From assembly GCA_963846005.1 (NCBI GenBank), contig CAWJUH010000003.1:868001-932000 (forward strand): a stretch of DNA of 64,000 nucleotides, read 5' to 3'. Source of the stretch: CAVSUR01 sp963846005. Its GTDB lineage: Bacteria > Actinomycetota > Actinomycetes > Streptosporangiales > Streptosporangiaceae. Position numbers and translations under genes: made by a program. Positions 25,691 through 37,302 of this stretch are shown here, one piece after another; within the stretch, counting starts at the first letter, position 1; each line of letters begins with the position of its first letter. The notes under the pieces were generated by a model. It was not told the origin of the DNA. It worked only from the letters and a program-made list of their open reading frames with translations, and did no database searches.

Positions 25691-28324
25691 GCCTGCGCCG
25701 GGCCCGCCCCGGCCCGGCGGGCGCGCACGGTCAGCGCATCCGCGGCCTCGTCCCGGTCCACCAGCACGGTGTCGCCCTCGGTGATCGTGCCCGCCAGCAG
25801 GCCGCGGGCCAGCTGGTCGCCGATCGCGGACTGGATCAGCCGCCGCAGCGGCCGCGCCCCGTAGACCGGGTCGAACCCGGTGACCGCCAGCCATTCCCGG
25901 GCTGCCGGGGTGACCTGCAGCGTGAGCCGCCGGTCGGCCAGCCGCCTGGCCAGCCGGGCCACCTGGAGGTCGACGATATGGGTCAGCTCCTCGGTGGACA
26001 GCGCGTCGAACAAGATCACGTCGTCCAGCCGGTTGAGGAACTCGGGCTTGAACGTGGCCCGGACCACGTTCATCACGGCGTCGCGCTTGGCCGCCTCATC
26101 CAGCGCCGGGTCGGCGATGAACGCCGAGCCGAGGTTGGAGGTCAGGATCAGGATCGTGTTCCTGAAGTCCACGGTCCGGCCCTGCCCGTCGGTCAGCCGG
26201 CCGTCGTCGAGCACCTGCAGCAGGATGTCGAACACCTCGGGGTGGGCCTTCTCCACCTCGTCCAGCAGCACCACGCAGTACGGGCGGCGGCGCACCGACT
26301 CGGTCAGCTGGCCGCCCTCCTCGTAGCCGACGTAGCCGGGGGGCGCGCCGACCAGCCGGGCCACCGAGTGCCGCTCGGAGTACTCGCTCATGTCGATGCG
26401 GATCATCGCCCGCTCGTCGTCGAACAAGAACTCGGCCAGCGCCTTGGCCAGCTCGGTCTTGCCGACCCCGGTCGGCCCGAGGAACAGGAACGAGCCGGAT
26501 GGCCGGTCCGGGTCGGCGATCCCGGCGCGGGACCGGCGGACGGCATCCGACACCGCCTGCACCGCCTTCGCCTGGCCGATGATCCGGTGGCCGAGCTCGT
26601 CTTCCATCCGCAGCAGCTTGCCGGTCTCGCCCTCTAGCAGCCGGCCCGCCGGGATACCGGTCCAGGCCGACACCACGTCGGCGACGTCGTCGGGCCCGAC
26701 CTCTTCCTTGACCATCGGCTGCTCGCCAGGCACCGCCGCGTCCGGCCCGCCGTCCGCGCCGGCGTCGGCCTGGGCGACGGCTGATCTCCCGCTCCAGGGC
26801 CGGGATCTCGCCGTACATCAGCCGCGACGCGGTCTCGAAGTCGGCGTCCCGCTGCGCCCGCTCCAGCTGGCCCGTTCAGCTCGTCGAGCTGCTTCTTCAG
26901 CTCGCCGACCTTGTTCAGCCCGGCCTTCTCCCTGTCCCACCGGGCGACCAGCGCGGTCAGCTGCTCCTGCCGGTCGGCCAGGTCGGCGCGCAGCCGCTCC
27001 AGCCGCTCCTTGCTCGCCGCGTCGTTCTCCCGCTCCAGCGCCATCTCCTCCATCTTCATCCGGTCGACCTGGCGCTGCAGCTCGTCGATCTCCACCGGCC
27101 GGGAGTCGATCTCCATCCGCAGCCGGGACGCGGCCTCGTCGATCAGGTCGATGGCCTTGTCGGGCAGGAACCGCGCGGTGATGTAGCGGTCGGACAGGGT
27201 GGCCGCGGCCACCAGCGCGGCGTCGGAGATCTGCACCTGGTGGTGCGCCTCGTACCGGCCCTTCAGCCCGCGCAGGATCGCGATCGTGTCCTCGACGGAC
27301 GGCTCGCCGATGAAGACCTGCTGGAACCGGCGCTCCAGCGCCGGGTCCTTCTCGATCCGCTCCCGGTACTCATCCAGCGTGGTCGCGCCGACCATCCGCA
27401 GCTCGCCGCGGGCCAGCATGGGCTTGAGCATGTTGCCCGCGTCCATCGCGCCCTCGGCCGCGCCCGCGCCCACCACGGTGTGCAGCTCGTCGATGAACGT
27501 GATGATCTGGCCGTCGCTCTGCCTTGATCTCGTTCAGCACGGCCTTGAGCCGCTCCTCGAACTCGCCCCGGTACTTGGCCCCGGCGACCATGGCCCCGAG
27601 GTCCAGCGCCACCACGCGCTTGCCGCGCAGCGACTCGGGCACGTCGCCGGCCACGATCCGCTGGGCCAGTCCCTCTACCACGGCGGTCTTGCCGACGCCG
27701 GGCTCGCCGATCAGCACCGGGTTGTTCTTGGTCCGCCGGGACAGCACCTGGATGACCCGGCGGATCTCGGCGTCGCGGCCGATGACCGGGTCGAGCTTGC
27801 CCTCCCGGGCGCTGCGGGTCAGGTCGATGCCGTACTTCTCCAGCGCCTGGTAGGTACCTTCCGGGTCCTGCGAGGTGACCCGGCTGTGCCCGCGGACCTG
27901 CTCGAACGCGCTGAGCAGCTCGCCGGGGCCCGCGCCGGCCTCGCGCAGCAGGGCGGCCGCCTGGCCGCCGTCAGCGGCCAGGCCGATCAGCAGGTGCTCG
28001 GTGGAGATGTACTCGTCGGACATCTCGCTGGCCTGCTTGTCCGCCGCGGCCAGCGCGGCCAGCAGCGGCCGCGAGGTCTCGGGCGCGGCGGCGGTCGCCC
28101 CGCTCGCCCGGGGCAGCCGGGCCAGCTGCTCCTGCGCGCTCTTCAGCACGGTGCCCGGGTCGGCGCCCACCGCGCGCAGCAACGGCGCGGCCGTGCCGCC
28201 CTCCTGCTCGATCAGCGCGGCCAGCAGGTGCAGCCCGTCGACCGCCGGGTTGCCCGCCGCGGCGGCCTGCCGGACCGCCGCCGACAGGGCCTCCTGGCTC
28301 TTGCGGGTGTAGCTTGTCGTTCAC
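25663..28324 (-). CDS. clpB: ClpB disaggregase (four frame breaks)
   Basis: Hexameric AAA+ chaperone that, with DnaK, extracts proteins from aggregates. From N to C: Clp N-domain (STEHLLIGLAADG), first ATPase with Walker A GEPGVGKT, coiled-coil middle domain (about 26870-27120), second ATPase with Walker A GPTGVGKT, and a C-terminal domain ending near the TPR-like gene. The frame is broken by single extra bases near 28309, 27522, 26870 and 26782. With these removed the product is 885 residues, full size. The GTG start (28322-28324; VNDKL) follows hspR by 43 bp, so clpB is likely the last gene of the HspR-controlled chaperone operon. Confidence 0.92.
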
Positions 28325-28367
28325 TATCTGCCTGTTCCTTTTCGTCCTGTCTCAGCGTGGTGAAAGA

Positions 28368-28902
28368 TCACTGCTCGTCGGCGTCCGCTGCGGCCAGCAC
28401 CGCGCGGATGGCCGCAGCCGCGGCCTGCCCGGTGGCCGGGCTGCCCGGCTGCGGCCGGGCAGCGCCGCGGCCGCCCGGCCGGCCGGCCGGGCGCGCCGGG
28501 CGGACCGGTACCAGCGCCGCGCCCTCGGTGCGGGTGCGCAGCAGCCCGGCCAGCCGGGCCGCCACCGCCCGGGTCGACTCCAGCTCGTCCCGCAGCTGGC
28601 TGACCTCGGCGTGCAGCTCGGCCACCAGCCGGCGGCTGCGCTGCTCAGCGCGCTCGAGGTCCAGGATCCGCTTGATCCCGGACAGGTTGATGCCCTCTTC
28701 CTGTGACATCCGCTGCACCTCGCGCAGGATCAGGATGTCGTGCAGCGAGTAGCGCCGGCCCCGGCCGGCCGGCGCGGCCGGGCGAGACCAGCCCGAGCCG
28801 GTCGTAGGCGCGCAGCGTCTGCGGGTGCAGCCCGGCCAGCTGCGAGGCGACCGAGATCACGTAAACCGGCGTGTCGTCGGACAGCTCGAATTCGCCGCTC
28901 AT
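28368..28902 (-). CDS. hspR: heat shock repressor HspR (one frame break)
   Basis: MerR-family repressor that binds HAIR sequences with DnaK as co-repressor. The N-terminus reads SDDTPVYVISVASQLAGLHPQTLRAYDRLGLV; then an extra base near 28770 breaks the frame, and the second part resumes with RRYSLHDILILREVQRMSQEEGINLSGIKRILDLE. Together they form the complete winged HTH plus dimerisation helix, with a longer than usual Ala/Pro tail (177 residues after correction). ATG 28900-28902 has GGGAG upstream. It lies 11 bp after dnaJ, so it belongs to the dnaK operon and autoregulates it. Confidence 0.92.
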
Positions 28903-28913
28903 CACGATCTCCC

Positions 28914-30061
28914 TCAGGCCCTCGCCTTGCGCAGCAGCTCATCGCGCGGGTCCGGGCCGGCGGTGGCCTCGCGGAACTCCTCCAGCGCGTCCCTGGCCTT
29001 GCCGTGCACGTCGCCGGGCACCTGGACGTTGACGGTGACCAGCAGGTCGCCGTAGGTGCCGTCGGAGCGGCGCACGCCCTTGCCGCGGACCCGGAACGTG
29101 CGCCCGTTCGGGGTGCCGGCCGGGATCCGCAGGCTCACCGGCATGCCGCGGTGCGCGGGCACCTTGATCTCGGCGCCGAGCGCGGCCTCGGGGAAGGTGA
29201 CCGGGACGGTGAGGGTCAGGTTGTACCCGGACCGGCCGAACACCGGGTGCGCGGATACGTGCACCTTCACGAACAGGTCGCCGGCCGGGCCGCCGCGCTC
29301 GCCGGGGGCGCCCTTGCCCTTCAGCTTGATCCGCTGGCCGTCCGCGACCCCGGCCGGGATGCGGGCCTGGATGGTCCGGGTGGACATGGCCCGGCCGCTG
29401 CCCGAGCACGCCGGGCACGGGTCGTCGACGACCATGCCGCGGCCCCGGCAGGTCGCGGCACGGCTCGGAGAACGCGAAGCTGCCGAGGTTGCGGCTCGCC
29501 TGGCCGGTCCCCTCGCAGTTGGGGCAGATCCGCGGCACCGTCCCGGCCTTGGCCCCGGTGCCGTGGCACGCCGGGCAGGGGCCCTCGCCGGCCAGCCGGA
29601 GCGCCACGGTCGTGCCGTCGATCGCGTCGCCGAAGCTCAGCGAGGTCTCGGTCTCGACGTCGGCGCCGCGGCGGGCCCGCTGCGCCTGCTGGCCGGTGCG
29701 GCGGCCGAACACCCCGCCGAGGATGTCCCCCAGGCCGCCGCTGCCCTCCGGGCCGCCGCCGCCGAACAGGTCGCCCAGGTCGAAGTTGTACCCGCCGCCG
29801 GCGCCTGGGGCTGCGCGCCCCGCCGCCGAACAGCGAGCGGCCGTCGTCGTACTCCTTGCGCCGCTTGGCGTCGGAGAGCACGTGGTAGGCCTCGGAGATC
29901 TCCTTGAAGCGCTCCTCGGCCGACGCATCACCCTTGTTGGCGTCGGGGTGGTACTGGCGCGCGAGCTTGCGGTAGGACTTCTTGATCTCGTCCTGGCTCG
30001 CGTCCTTCTTGACGCCGAGGACCTTGTAGTAGTCCTTCTCGAGGAAATCCCTGGTGCTCAA
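28914..30061 (-). CDS. dnaJ: chaperone DnaJ (two frame breaks)
   Basis: Hsp40 co-chaperone that delivers substrates to DnaK and stimulates its ATPase. J domain at residues about 8-75 with HPD (RQYHPDANKG), then a Gly/Phe-rich region (GGYNFDLGDLFGGGG). Four CxxCxGxG zinc repeats follow: CPACHGTG, CPNCEGTG, CRDCRGRG and CPACSGSG. The C-terminal substrate domain completes it. Single extra bases near 29812 and 29451 break the frame; the second lies inside the third zinc repeat. Correction gives 381 residues, normal length. The start is TTG 30059-30061 (STRDFLEKDYYK) with AGAGG upstream, 24 bp after grpE. Confidence 0.93.
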
Positions 30062-30085
30062 CGAGCCTCTTCTCGTCCTGTCTGG

Positions 30086-30819
30086 TTAGTCCTGCGCATC
30101 CGGCCCGGCCGCGGGCCCGGCCTGCTCGCCGCCGGACTCCCCGCTGCCGTCCGCCGGGCCGCCGTCAGCGGCTGCGGCGCCAGGGCCGGCTGCGGCCTCC
30201 GCCGTATCCGCGGGATCCGGGTCGTCCGCGGCGTCCCCGCCGGGCTCGGCGACCGCGACCCGGGCCGGCCGCAGGATCCGGTCACCGACCTGGTAGCCGG
30301 GCTGCAGGATCGTCACGGCCGTCGGCTCGGTGACCTCGCCGGAGTAGGAGTGCATGAGCGCCTCGTGCAGTGTGGGGTCGAACGGGTCGCCGGCGTCGCC
30401 GTACGCGGTCAGGCCGAGCTTGCCCGCCGCCGCCTCCAGCGACTCCGCGACCTGCTTGAAGCCGCCGACCAGCTCGCCGTGCTCCCGGGCCCGGCCGATG
30501 TCGTCGAGCACCGGCAGCAGCTGGCTGAGCACGTTGGCCAGCGCCTGCTCCCGGACGGCCGCCCGGTCCCGCTCAACCCGCTTGCGGTAGTTGGCGTACT
30601 CGGCCTGCAGCCGCTGCAGGTCGGCCGTCCGCTCCGCGAGCTTTACCGTCATCTCATCCCCGGTCCCGGCCCGCGACGGGGCGGGACCGGCCTCGTCCGG
30701 GCCGGCCCCGCGGTCCGCGGCGGCCGTGTCCCGGCCGCCGCGGACCTTTCCGGTGTCGGGGTCAATGCGCCTGCGGTCACGGACGACCGGCCCGGTGCTG
30801 TGTTCGGATTCGGAGGTCA

Positions 30820-30820
<1 letters not shown>
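30086..30820 (-). CDS. grpE: nucleotide exchange factor GrpE
   Basis: GrpE releases ADP from DnaK. The 244-residue product has a charged N-terminal region and a long coiled coil (TADLQRLQAEYANYRKRVERD). The beta-domain core follows (FDPTLHEALMHSYSGEVTEPTAVTILQPGYQVGDRILRPARV), then an acidic Ala/Gly/Asp tail. ATG 30818-30820 overlaps the expected dnaK stop as TGATG. As sequenced, however, dnaK reads straight into grpE in the same frame, probably because of an extra base near 30840. dnaJ follows 24 bp downstream. Confidence 0.93.
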
Positions 30821-32677
<1,857 letters not shown>

Positions 32678-32710
32678 GTGATCAGTCCTTGCGTGTGTTC
32701 GGTTACCTAA

Positions 32711-32783
32711 CTTGAGCCTGTCGGCCGCAAGTCTGCCAGGCGCCTCCGGCCCTGGCAACTGACTTGAGCCTACTCCACTCAAC
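32711..32783 (-). promoter_or_regulatory. two HAIR-like HspR operators upstream of dnaK
   Basis: The HAIR consensus is CTTGAGT-N7-ACTCAAG. Site 1 (32763-32783) reads CTTGAGC, seven bases, ACTCAAC: two mismatches. Site 2 (32711-32731) reads CTTGAGC, seven bases, CCGCAAG: three mismatches. Both lie in the gap between the mannosyltransferase and the dnaK start. Together with hspR in the same operon they support a classic negative feedback loop. No such site is seen just before clpB. Confidence 0.8.
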
Positions 32784-32799
32784 TTAGTGGACTCTACTG

Positions 32800-34030
32800 C
32801 TATTCCCGGCCGCGCCGGTCCATCTCGACCGGACCGGGAACCGGCCGCGCGGCGGCGGCCCTCGCCGGCCCAGTGACCGGTGAGGAACAGCAGGCCGATC
32901 GCCGCGGCCACCGGCACCGACAGGCACAGGTACAGCGGCCCGGCCCACCGGCGCTGCGCGGCCAGCACGGCCAGCCCGCACCACAGCGGCCACAGCAGCA
33001 GCAGCGCCCGCGGCACCGACTCGTACCAGATGGAGGTGGCCAGCGCGCCGATGGTCAGCCCGCAGTAGATGGCTTCCGGCCAGCGGCGCCGCCACAGCAG
33101 CACGACGGTGACGGCCACCCCGGCCAGCACGGCGGCGATCTCCAGCTGGAAGGCGAAGCTGACCGGCGCGCTGAAGTCGTGCCCGAACCCGGCCCGCCAG
33201 GCGGTGCGGAAGGTGTCCACCGGGTTGGTGAGCTGGCGCTGCCAGCCCTGCGTCTCGGCGTGCTGCCAGGCCAGCCAGCTGCCGGTGCGGACCTTCAGGT
33301 ACAGCTCGTAGCAGGCCACCGGGATCAGCGCCGCGGTAAGCACGGCCAGCGCGCGCAGCCGGTCCCGCCCGCCCCGGGCCAGGATCTCCGCGACCAGGGC
33401 GGCGCACAGGAACAGCCCGTTCACCCTGATCACGCAGGCCGCGCCCGCCAGCAGCGCCGCGGTGGCCCAGCGCCGCTCCCGCGCGGCCAGCCAGCTGGTC
33501 AGCGAGGCGGCCAGGAACAGCGACTCGGTGTACCCGGCGGCGAGGAAGATCGCGGCCGGCGAGGCGACCAGGAACCAGACCGCGCGCGACCCGGTGCCCG
33601 GCTGATAGTGCCGCTCGGCGATCCGGCTGAGCGCCACCGCGGCCACCGCGCCGGCCAGCAGCGAGACCAGCAGCCCGGAGACCGTCCAGTTGCGCACGGC
33701 CAGGTGCACCGCGGCCAGCACGATCGGGAAGCCGGGAAAGAACGCGACCTGGTCGGGCAGCGGGTGCCCGGCCGGGCCGAAGTAGCCGTACTCGGCGATC
33801 GCCTGCAGCCGGACCGCGTCCCAGTTCTGCCACAGCGACAGCCACGACTGCGGTTGCTTCGCGCCGCCGCGCATGATGTAGGCGGCCGGCCAGGTCAGCG
33901 CGAGCACCGCGCACCGGGACACCAGCCAGATGGCCAGCGCGGCCCGGTCGGCGGGCGACAGCCGGGCAAGCCGGCCGGTGAGGCCCGCGTGCCCGCCCTC
34001 GGTGACGTCAGAGGCGGCGCGGACTGTCAT
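32800..34030 (-). CDS. GT-C mannosyltransferase (PIG-V-like), C-terminus uncertain
   Basis: A polytopic membrane glycosyltransferase of about 400 residues. The start MTVRAASDVTEG (ATG 34028-34030) is followed by many transmembrane segments (for example LAIWLVSRCAVLALTWPAAY, TVSGLLVSLLAGAVAAVAL). GT-C landmarks are NWDAVRLQAIAEYGY, FFPGFPIVLAAVH and CVIRVNGLFLC. These resemble the PIG-V family mannosyltransferases of actinomycetes, which use polyprenyl-phosphate-mannose outside the membrane. In the raw frame no stop occurs before dnaK. The true end is probably near TAG 32800-32802 or TAA 32784-32786 in the other frames, after another indel. Substrate unknown. Confidence 0.78.
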
Positions 34031-34240
34031 CGGCCCCGTTCGCGAGCGGGCTGCGCGGCGCGACGGGCGGCGGGAGCCGCCCCGGCCGCATCAGCGTCAG
34101 GTCTTTGAGCCTAGCCTGCCGGGGCGGGCCGGACGGGCGCCCGGCCGCCGTGACCGGGCCGGCCTTGCCCCGGTCCGTCCGGGCCGCTCCAGCGTACGCT
34201 GACTGCGAGCGATCACCCGGCGATCACGGTGGAGGTTGCG

Positions 34241-36502
34241 TTGGCGGTTCGGATCATCGTCGGCCTGGTGCTGACGGCGGCGGCGGCGGTGTTCGCGGGG
34301 CGCCGGCTGTGGTGGCTGTACCGGCTGGGGATGACCGGCCAGCCTGCCCCCGAGCGGATCGCGGCGGTGCGGGCGCACCCGGGCCGGGATGCCGAGGTGC
34401 AGGTGACCGAGGTATTCGGCCAGCGCAAGCTGCTGAAGTGGACGGTGCCGGGCGTCGCGCACTTCCTGACGTTCTGGGGCTTCATCATCCTGATCCTGAC
34501 GATCATCGAGGCCTACGGCGACCTGTTCTCGAAGACCTTCGCGATCCCGCTGATCGGCACCTGGGCCTGGGTCGGCTTTGCCGAGGACCTGTTCGCGGTG
34601 GCGGTGCTGGCCGGGATCGTCACGTTCGCGGTGATCCGGCTGCGCTCGGACCCGAAGCGGGAGGGCCGGGAGTCGCGGTTCGCCGGGTCGCACACCGGCG
34701 CGGCGTGGCTGGTGCTCCTCGGCATCTTCGGAGTCGTCGCCACGCTGCTGATCTACCGCGGCGCGCAGGTCAACACCGGCGATTTCCCCTACCCGCGCGG
34801 CGCGTTCGCCTCCCAGCTGGCCGCCCGCTGGCTGGCGCCGCTCGGCCGCGGCGCCAACTCGGCGCTGGAGACGACGTTCATCCTGGCCCAGCTCGCGGTG
34901 ATCCTGGGCTTCGGGGTGTTCGTGACCTACTCCAAGCACCTGCATATCGCGCTGGCCCCGCTGAACATCCTGTTCTCCCGGCGGCCCAGCGGCCTGCGCG
35001 GGCTGGAGCCGATGCGCTCGGGCGGCAAGGTGCTCGACTTCGAGGAAGCCGACCCCGACACCGACGTGTTCGGGGTGGGCAAGGTCGAGGACCTGTCCTG
35101 GAAGGGCCTGCTGGACCTGGCCACCTGCACCGAGTGCGGCCGGTGCCAGTCGCAGTGCCCGGCCTGGGCGACCGGCAAGCCGCTGTCGCCCAAGATGGTG
35201 ATCCTGGACCTGCGCGACCACGCCTTCGCCAAGGCCCCCTACCTGCTGGCCGGATCGGACGACGCCCGCGCGGCGCTGCCGGAGGCGGCCCGGGCCGAGG
35301 CGGACCGGCCGCTGGTCGGCGGCTCCGATGCCCGCGGGGTGATCGACCCGGACGTGCTGTGGTCGTGCACGAACTGCGGGGCGTGCGTGGAGGAGTGCCC
35401 GGTCGACATCGAGCACATCGACCACATCGCCGGGATGCGCCGGCACCAGGTGCTGATCGAGTCGGCGTTCCCGGCCGAGGCCGCGACCATGCTGAAGAAC
35501 CTGGAGAACAAGGGCGACCCGTGGGGCATGGGCGAGTCACGGCGCACCGCCTGGATGGAGGACCTGGACTTCGAGGTGCCGGTGGCCGACGGCCCGCTCG
35601 GGGACGAGGCGGAGTACCTGTTCTGGGTGGGCTGCGCGGGCGCGCTGGAGGACCGGGCGCGCAAGACCACCCAGGCCGTCGCCCGGCTGCTGCACGAGGC
35701 CGGGGTGAGCTTCGCGGTGCTCGGCCCGGCCGAGGCATGCACCGGCGACCCGGCCCGGCGGATGGGCAACGAGTTCGTCTACCAGATGCTCGCCCAGCAG
35801 AACGTCGAGACGCTCAACGAGGTGCAGGCCCGCAAGATCGTCGCGTCCTGCCCGCACTGCTTCAACACGATCGCGCACGAGTACCCGCAGCTCGGCGGTA
35901 ACTACGAGGTCATCCACCACACCCAGCTGCTGGCCCGGCTGGTCGCCGACGGCAAGATCAGGCCGGTCACCGCCATCGAGGAGAAGATCACCTACCACGA
36001 CCCGTGCTTCCTCGGCCGCCACAACAAGGTGTTCACCCCGCCGCGGGAGATCATGGAGCAGGTGCCCGGCGTGCAGGCGCAGGAGATGCACCGGTGCAAG
36101 AACCGCGGCTTCTGCTGCGGCGCGGGCGGGGCCCGGATGTGGATGGAAGAGCGGATCGGCAAGCGGATCAACGCCGAGCGGATCGACGAGGCCCTCGGCA
36201 CCAACCCGGACACCATCTCCACCGGCTGCCCGTTCTGCCTGGTGATGCTGGGCGACGCGGTGGCGGCCAAGAAGAGCTCGGGGGAGGCCGCGGAATCGCT
36301 GGAAGTCGTGGACGTCGCCCAGCTGCTGGTCCGCTCGCTCACCCCGGCGTCGGCCGCCGCGCACGCGCCGGCCGATCCCGGCGCGTCCGGACCGGCCGCC
36401 GGCGGCCCCGGCCCGGGCGACGGCCCCGGCCCGTCCGGCCCGGGCGACGGCCCCGGCCCGTCCGGCCCGGGCGCGGCCAGCCCCGGTGCCCCGGGCGGCT
36501 GA
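34241..36502 (+). CDS. membrane-bound (Fe-S)-binding, heterodisulfide-reductase-like oxidoreductase
   Basis: A 753-residue protein. An N-terminal membrane part (helices at about 3-20, 70-95, 105-125, 145-165 and 205-230) resembles NarI/cytochrome-b-type subunits. It is followed by two 4Fe-4S motifs (CTECGRCQSQCP, CTNCGACVEECP). Two CCG-type domains follow (VGCAG ... CPHCFNT, HDPCFLGRHN ... RGFCCGAGGARMW ... CPFCLVML). This layout matches the actinobacterial HdrD-like Fe-S reductases, including mycobacterial Rv0338c, an essential reductase that has been linked to the Fe-S steps of the MEP pathway. The last 50 residues are a Gly/Pro repeat (GDGPGPSGP twice). TTG 34241 is chosen for a GGAGG five bases upstream. 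Confidence 0.88.
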   Translation: MAVRIIVGLVLTAAAAVFAGRRLWWLYRLGMTGQPAPERIAAVRAHPGRDAEVQVTEVFGQRKLLKWTVPGVAHFLTFWGFIILILTIIEAYGDLFSKTFAIPLIGTWAWVGFAEDLFAVAVLAGIVTFAVIRLRSDPKREGRESRFAGSHTGAAWLVLLGIFGVVATLLIYRGAQVNTGDFPYPRGAFASQLAARWLAPLGRGANSALETTFILAQLAVILGFGVFVTYSKHLHIALAPLNILFSRRPSGLRGLEPMRSGGKVLDFEEADPDTDVFGVGKVEDLSWKGLLDLATCTECGRCQSQCPAWATGKPLSPKMVILDLRDHAFAKAPYLLAGSDDARAALPEAARAEADRPLVGGSDARGVIDPDVLWSCTNCGACVEECPVDIEHIDHIAGMRRHQVLIESAFPAEAATMLKNLENKGDPWGMGESRRTAWMEDLDFEVPVADGPLGDEAEYLFWVGCAGALEDRARKTTQAVARLLHEAGVSFAVLGPAEACTGDPARRMGNEFVYQMLAQQNVETLNEVQARKIVASCPHCFNTIAHEYPQLGGNYEVIHHTQLLARLVADGKIRPVTAIEEKITYHDPCFLGRHNKVFTPPREIMEQVPGVQAQEMHRCKNRGFCCGAGGARMWMEERIGKRINAERIDEALGTNPDTISTGCPFCLVMLGDAVAAKKSSGEAAESLEVVDVAQLLVRSLTPASAAAHAPADPGASGPAAGGPGPGDGPGPSGPGDGPGPSGPGAASPGAPGG

Positions 36503-36516
36503 CGCCGCGCCCGGCC

Positions 36517-36569
36517 CATGATCTCGGTAAGTTTTCAGGTCCAGCTGCGGAAAAGTTACCGAGATCATG
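36517..36569. repeat. 20-bp inverted repeat hairpin between two co-oriented genes
   Basis: CATGATCTCGGTAAGTTTTC (36517-36536) pairs with 36550-36569 with one mismatch, around a 13-base loop that itself contains CAGCTG. It begins 14 bases past the Fe-S protein stop. The long, moderately AT-rich arms with an internal TTTT/AAAA make it a good bidirectional terminator, or one copy of a dispersed palindromic repeat; no second copy was seen in this window. Confidence 0.75.
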
Positions 36570-36606
36570 ACGGCCGGCCGGAGCCGGCCGGAGCGGGGAG
36601 GCGGCG

Positions 36607-37272
36607 GTGGACTCCAGGCGCGCCGAGTCGTTCAGCGACGGCGTGTTCGCCGTCGCCATCACCGTGCTGGTGTTCAACCTGCTGCCCATCGGTGACCGCG
36701 GCGAGCTGACCTACCGGCTGCTCGGCCACGCCTGGCCGCAGTACGCGGCCTACGTGATCAGCTTCCTGACCATCGGCATCATGTGGCTCAACCACCACAC
36801 GCTGCTCGGTCACGTGGCCAAGGTGAACCGGCCGCTGCTGGTGCTGAACTTGATCTTGCTGATGGGCGTGGTCGCGATCCCGTTCCCGACCGCGCTGGTC
36901 GCTGATCACCTGACTGGCCGGGCCGCTGGGGACGGACAGGCCAGCGTCGCGCTGGTCAGTTACGGCCTGATCATGATGATCATCTCGATCGGGTACGCCT
37001 CGATATGGCTTTACCTGCGGACGCACCAGCAGGCGCTCGGGGCGCGGCGGATCCCCCCGCGCGGGCTGTCGACCCTTCGGTTCACCGCGGGCAACGCCGG
37101 ATACGTGGCCGGAACGCTGATCGCGGCGATCGGCGCCCCGATCCCCGCGCTGATCATCTTCGGGCTGCTGGCCGTCTACTACCTGTTCGAGCATCTGCCC
37201 GAGCCGTCCGGCGGGCCCGGGCCGGATACGTCCGAGGTCTCCGGCGAACGGCCCGGCCCGCCGCCGGGCTGA
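36607..37272 (+). CDS. TMEM175/DUF1211 family potassium channel-like membrane protein
   Basis: A 221-residue protein beginning VDSRRAESFSDGVFAVAITVLVFNL, the family hallmark RxxxFSDGVFA. Six hydrophobic segments follow (e.g. YAAYVISFLTIGIMWLNHHTLL, LLVLNLILLMGVVAIPF, YGLIMMIISIGYASIWLYL, AGYVAGTLIAAIGAPIPALIIFGLLAVYYLF), the single-repeat bacterial form expected to assemble as a tetramer. The C-terminus is a short Pro/Gly tail. The GTG start 36607 has GGGAGG upstream. It is separated from the Fe-S gene by a strong hairpin, so it is probably its own unit. Confidence 0.88.
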   Translation: MDSRRAESFSDGVFAVAITVLVFNLLPIGDRGELTYRLLGHAWPQYAAYVISFLTIGIMWLNHHTLLGHVAKVNRPLLVLNLILLMGVVAIPFPTALVADHLTGRAAGDGQASVALVSYGLIMMIISIGYASIWLYLRTHQQALGARRIPPRGLSTLRFTAGNAGYVAGTLIAAIGAPIPALIIFGLLAVYYLFEHLPEPSGGPGPDTSEVSGERPGPPPG

Positions 37273-37302
37273 GCCCGCCCGCGGCTGGCGGGCCCGCGCC
37301 GC

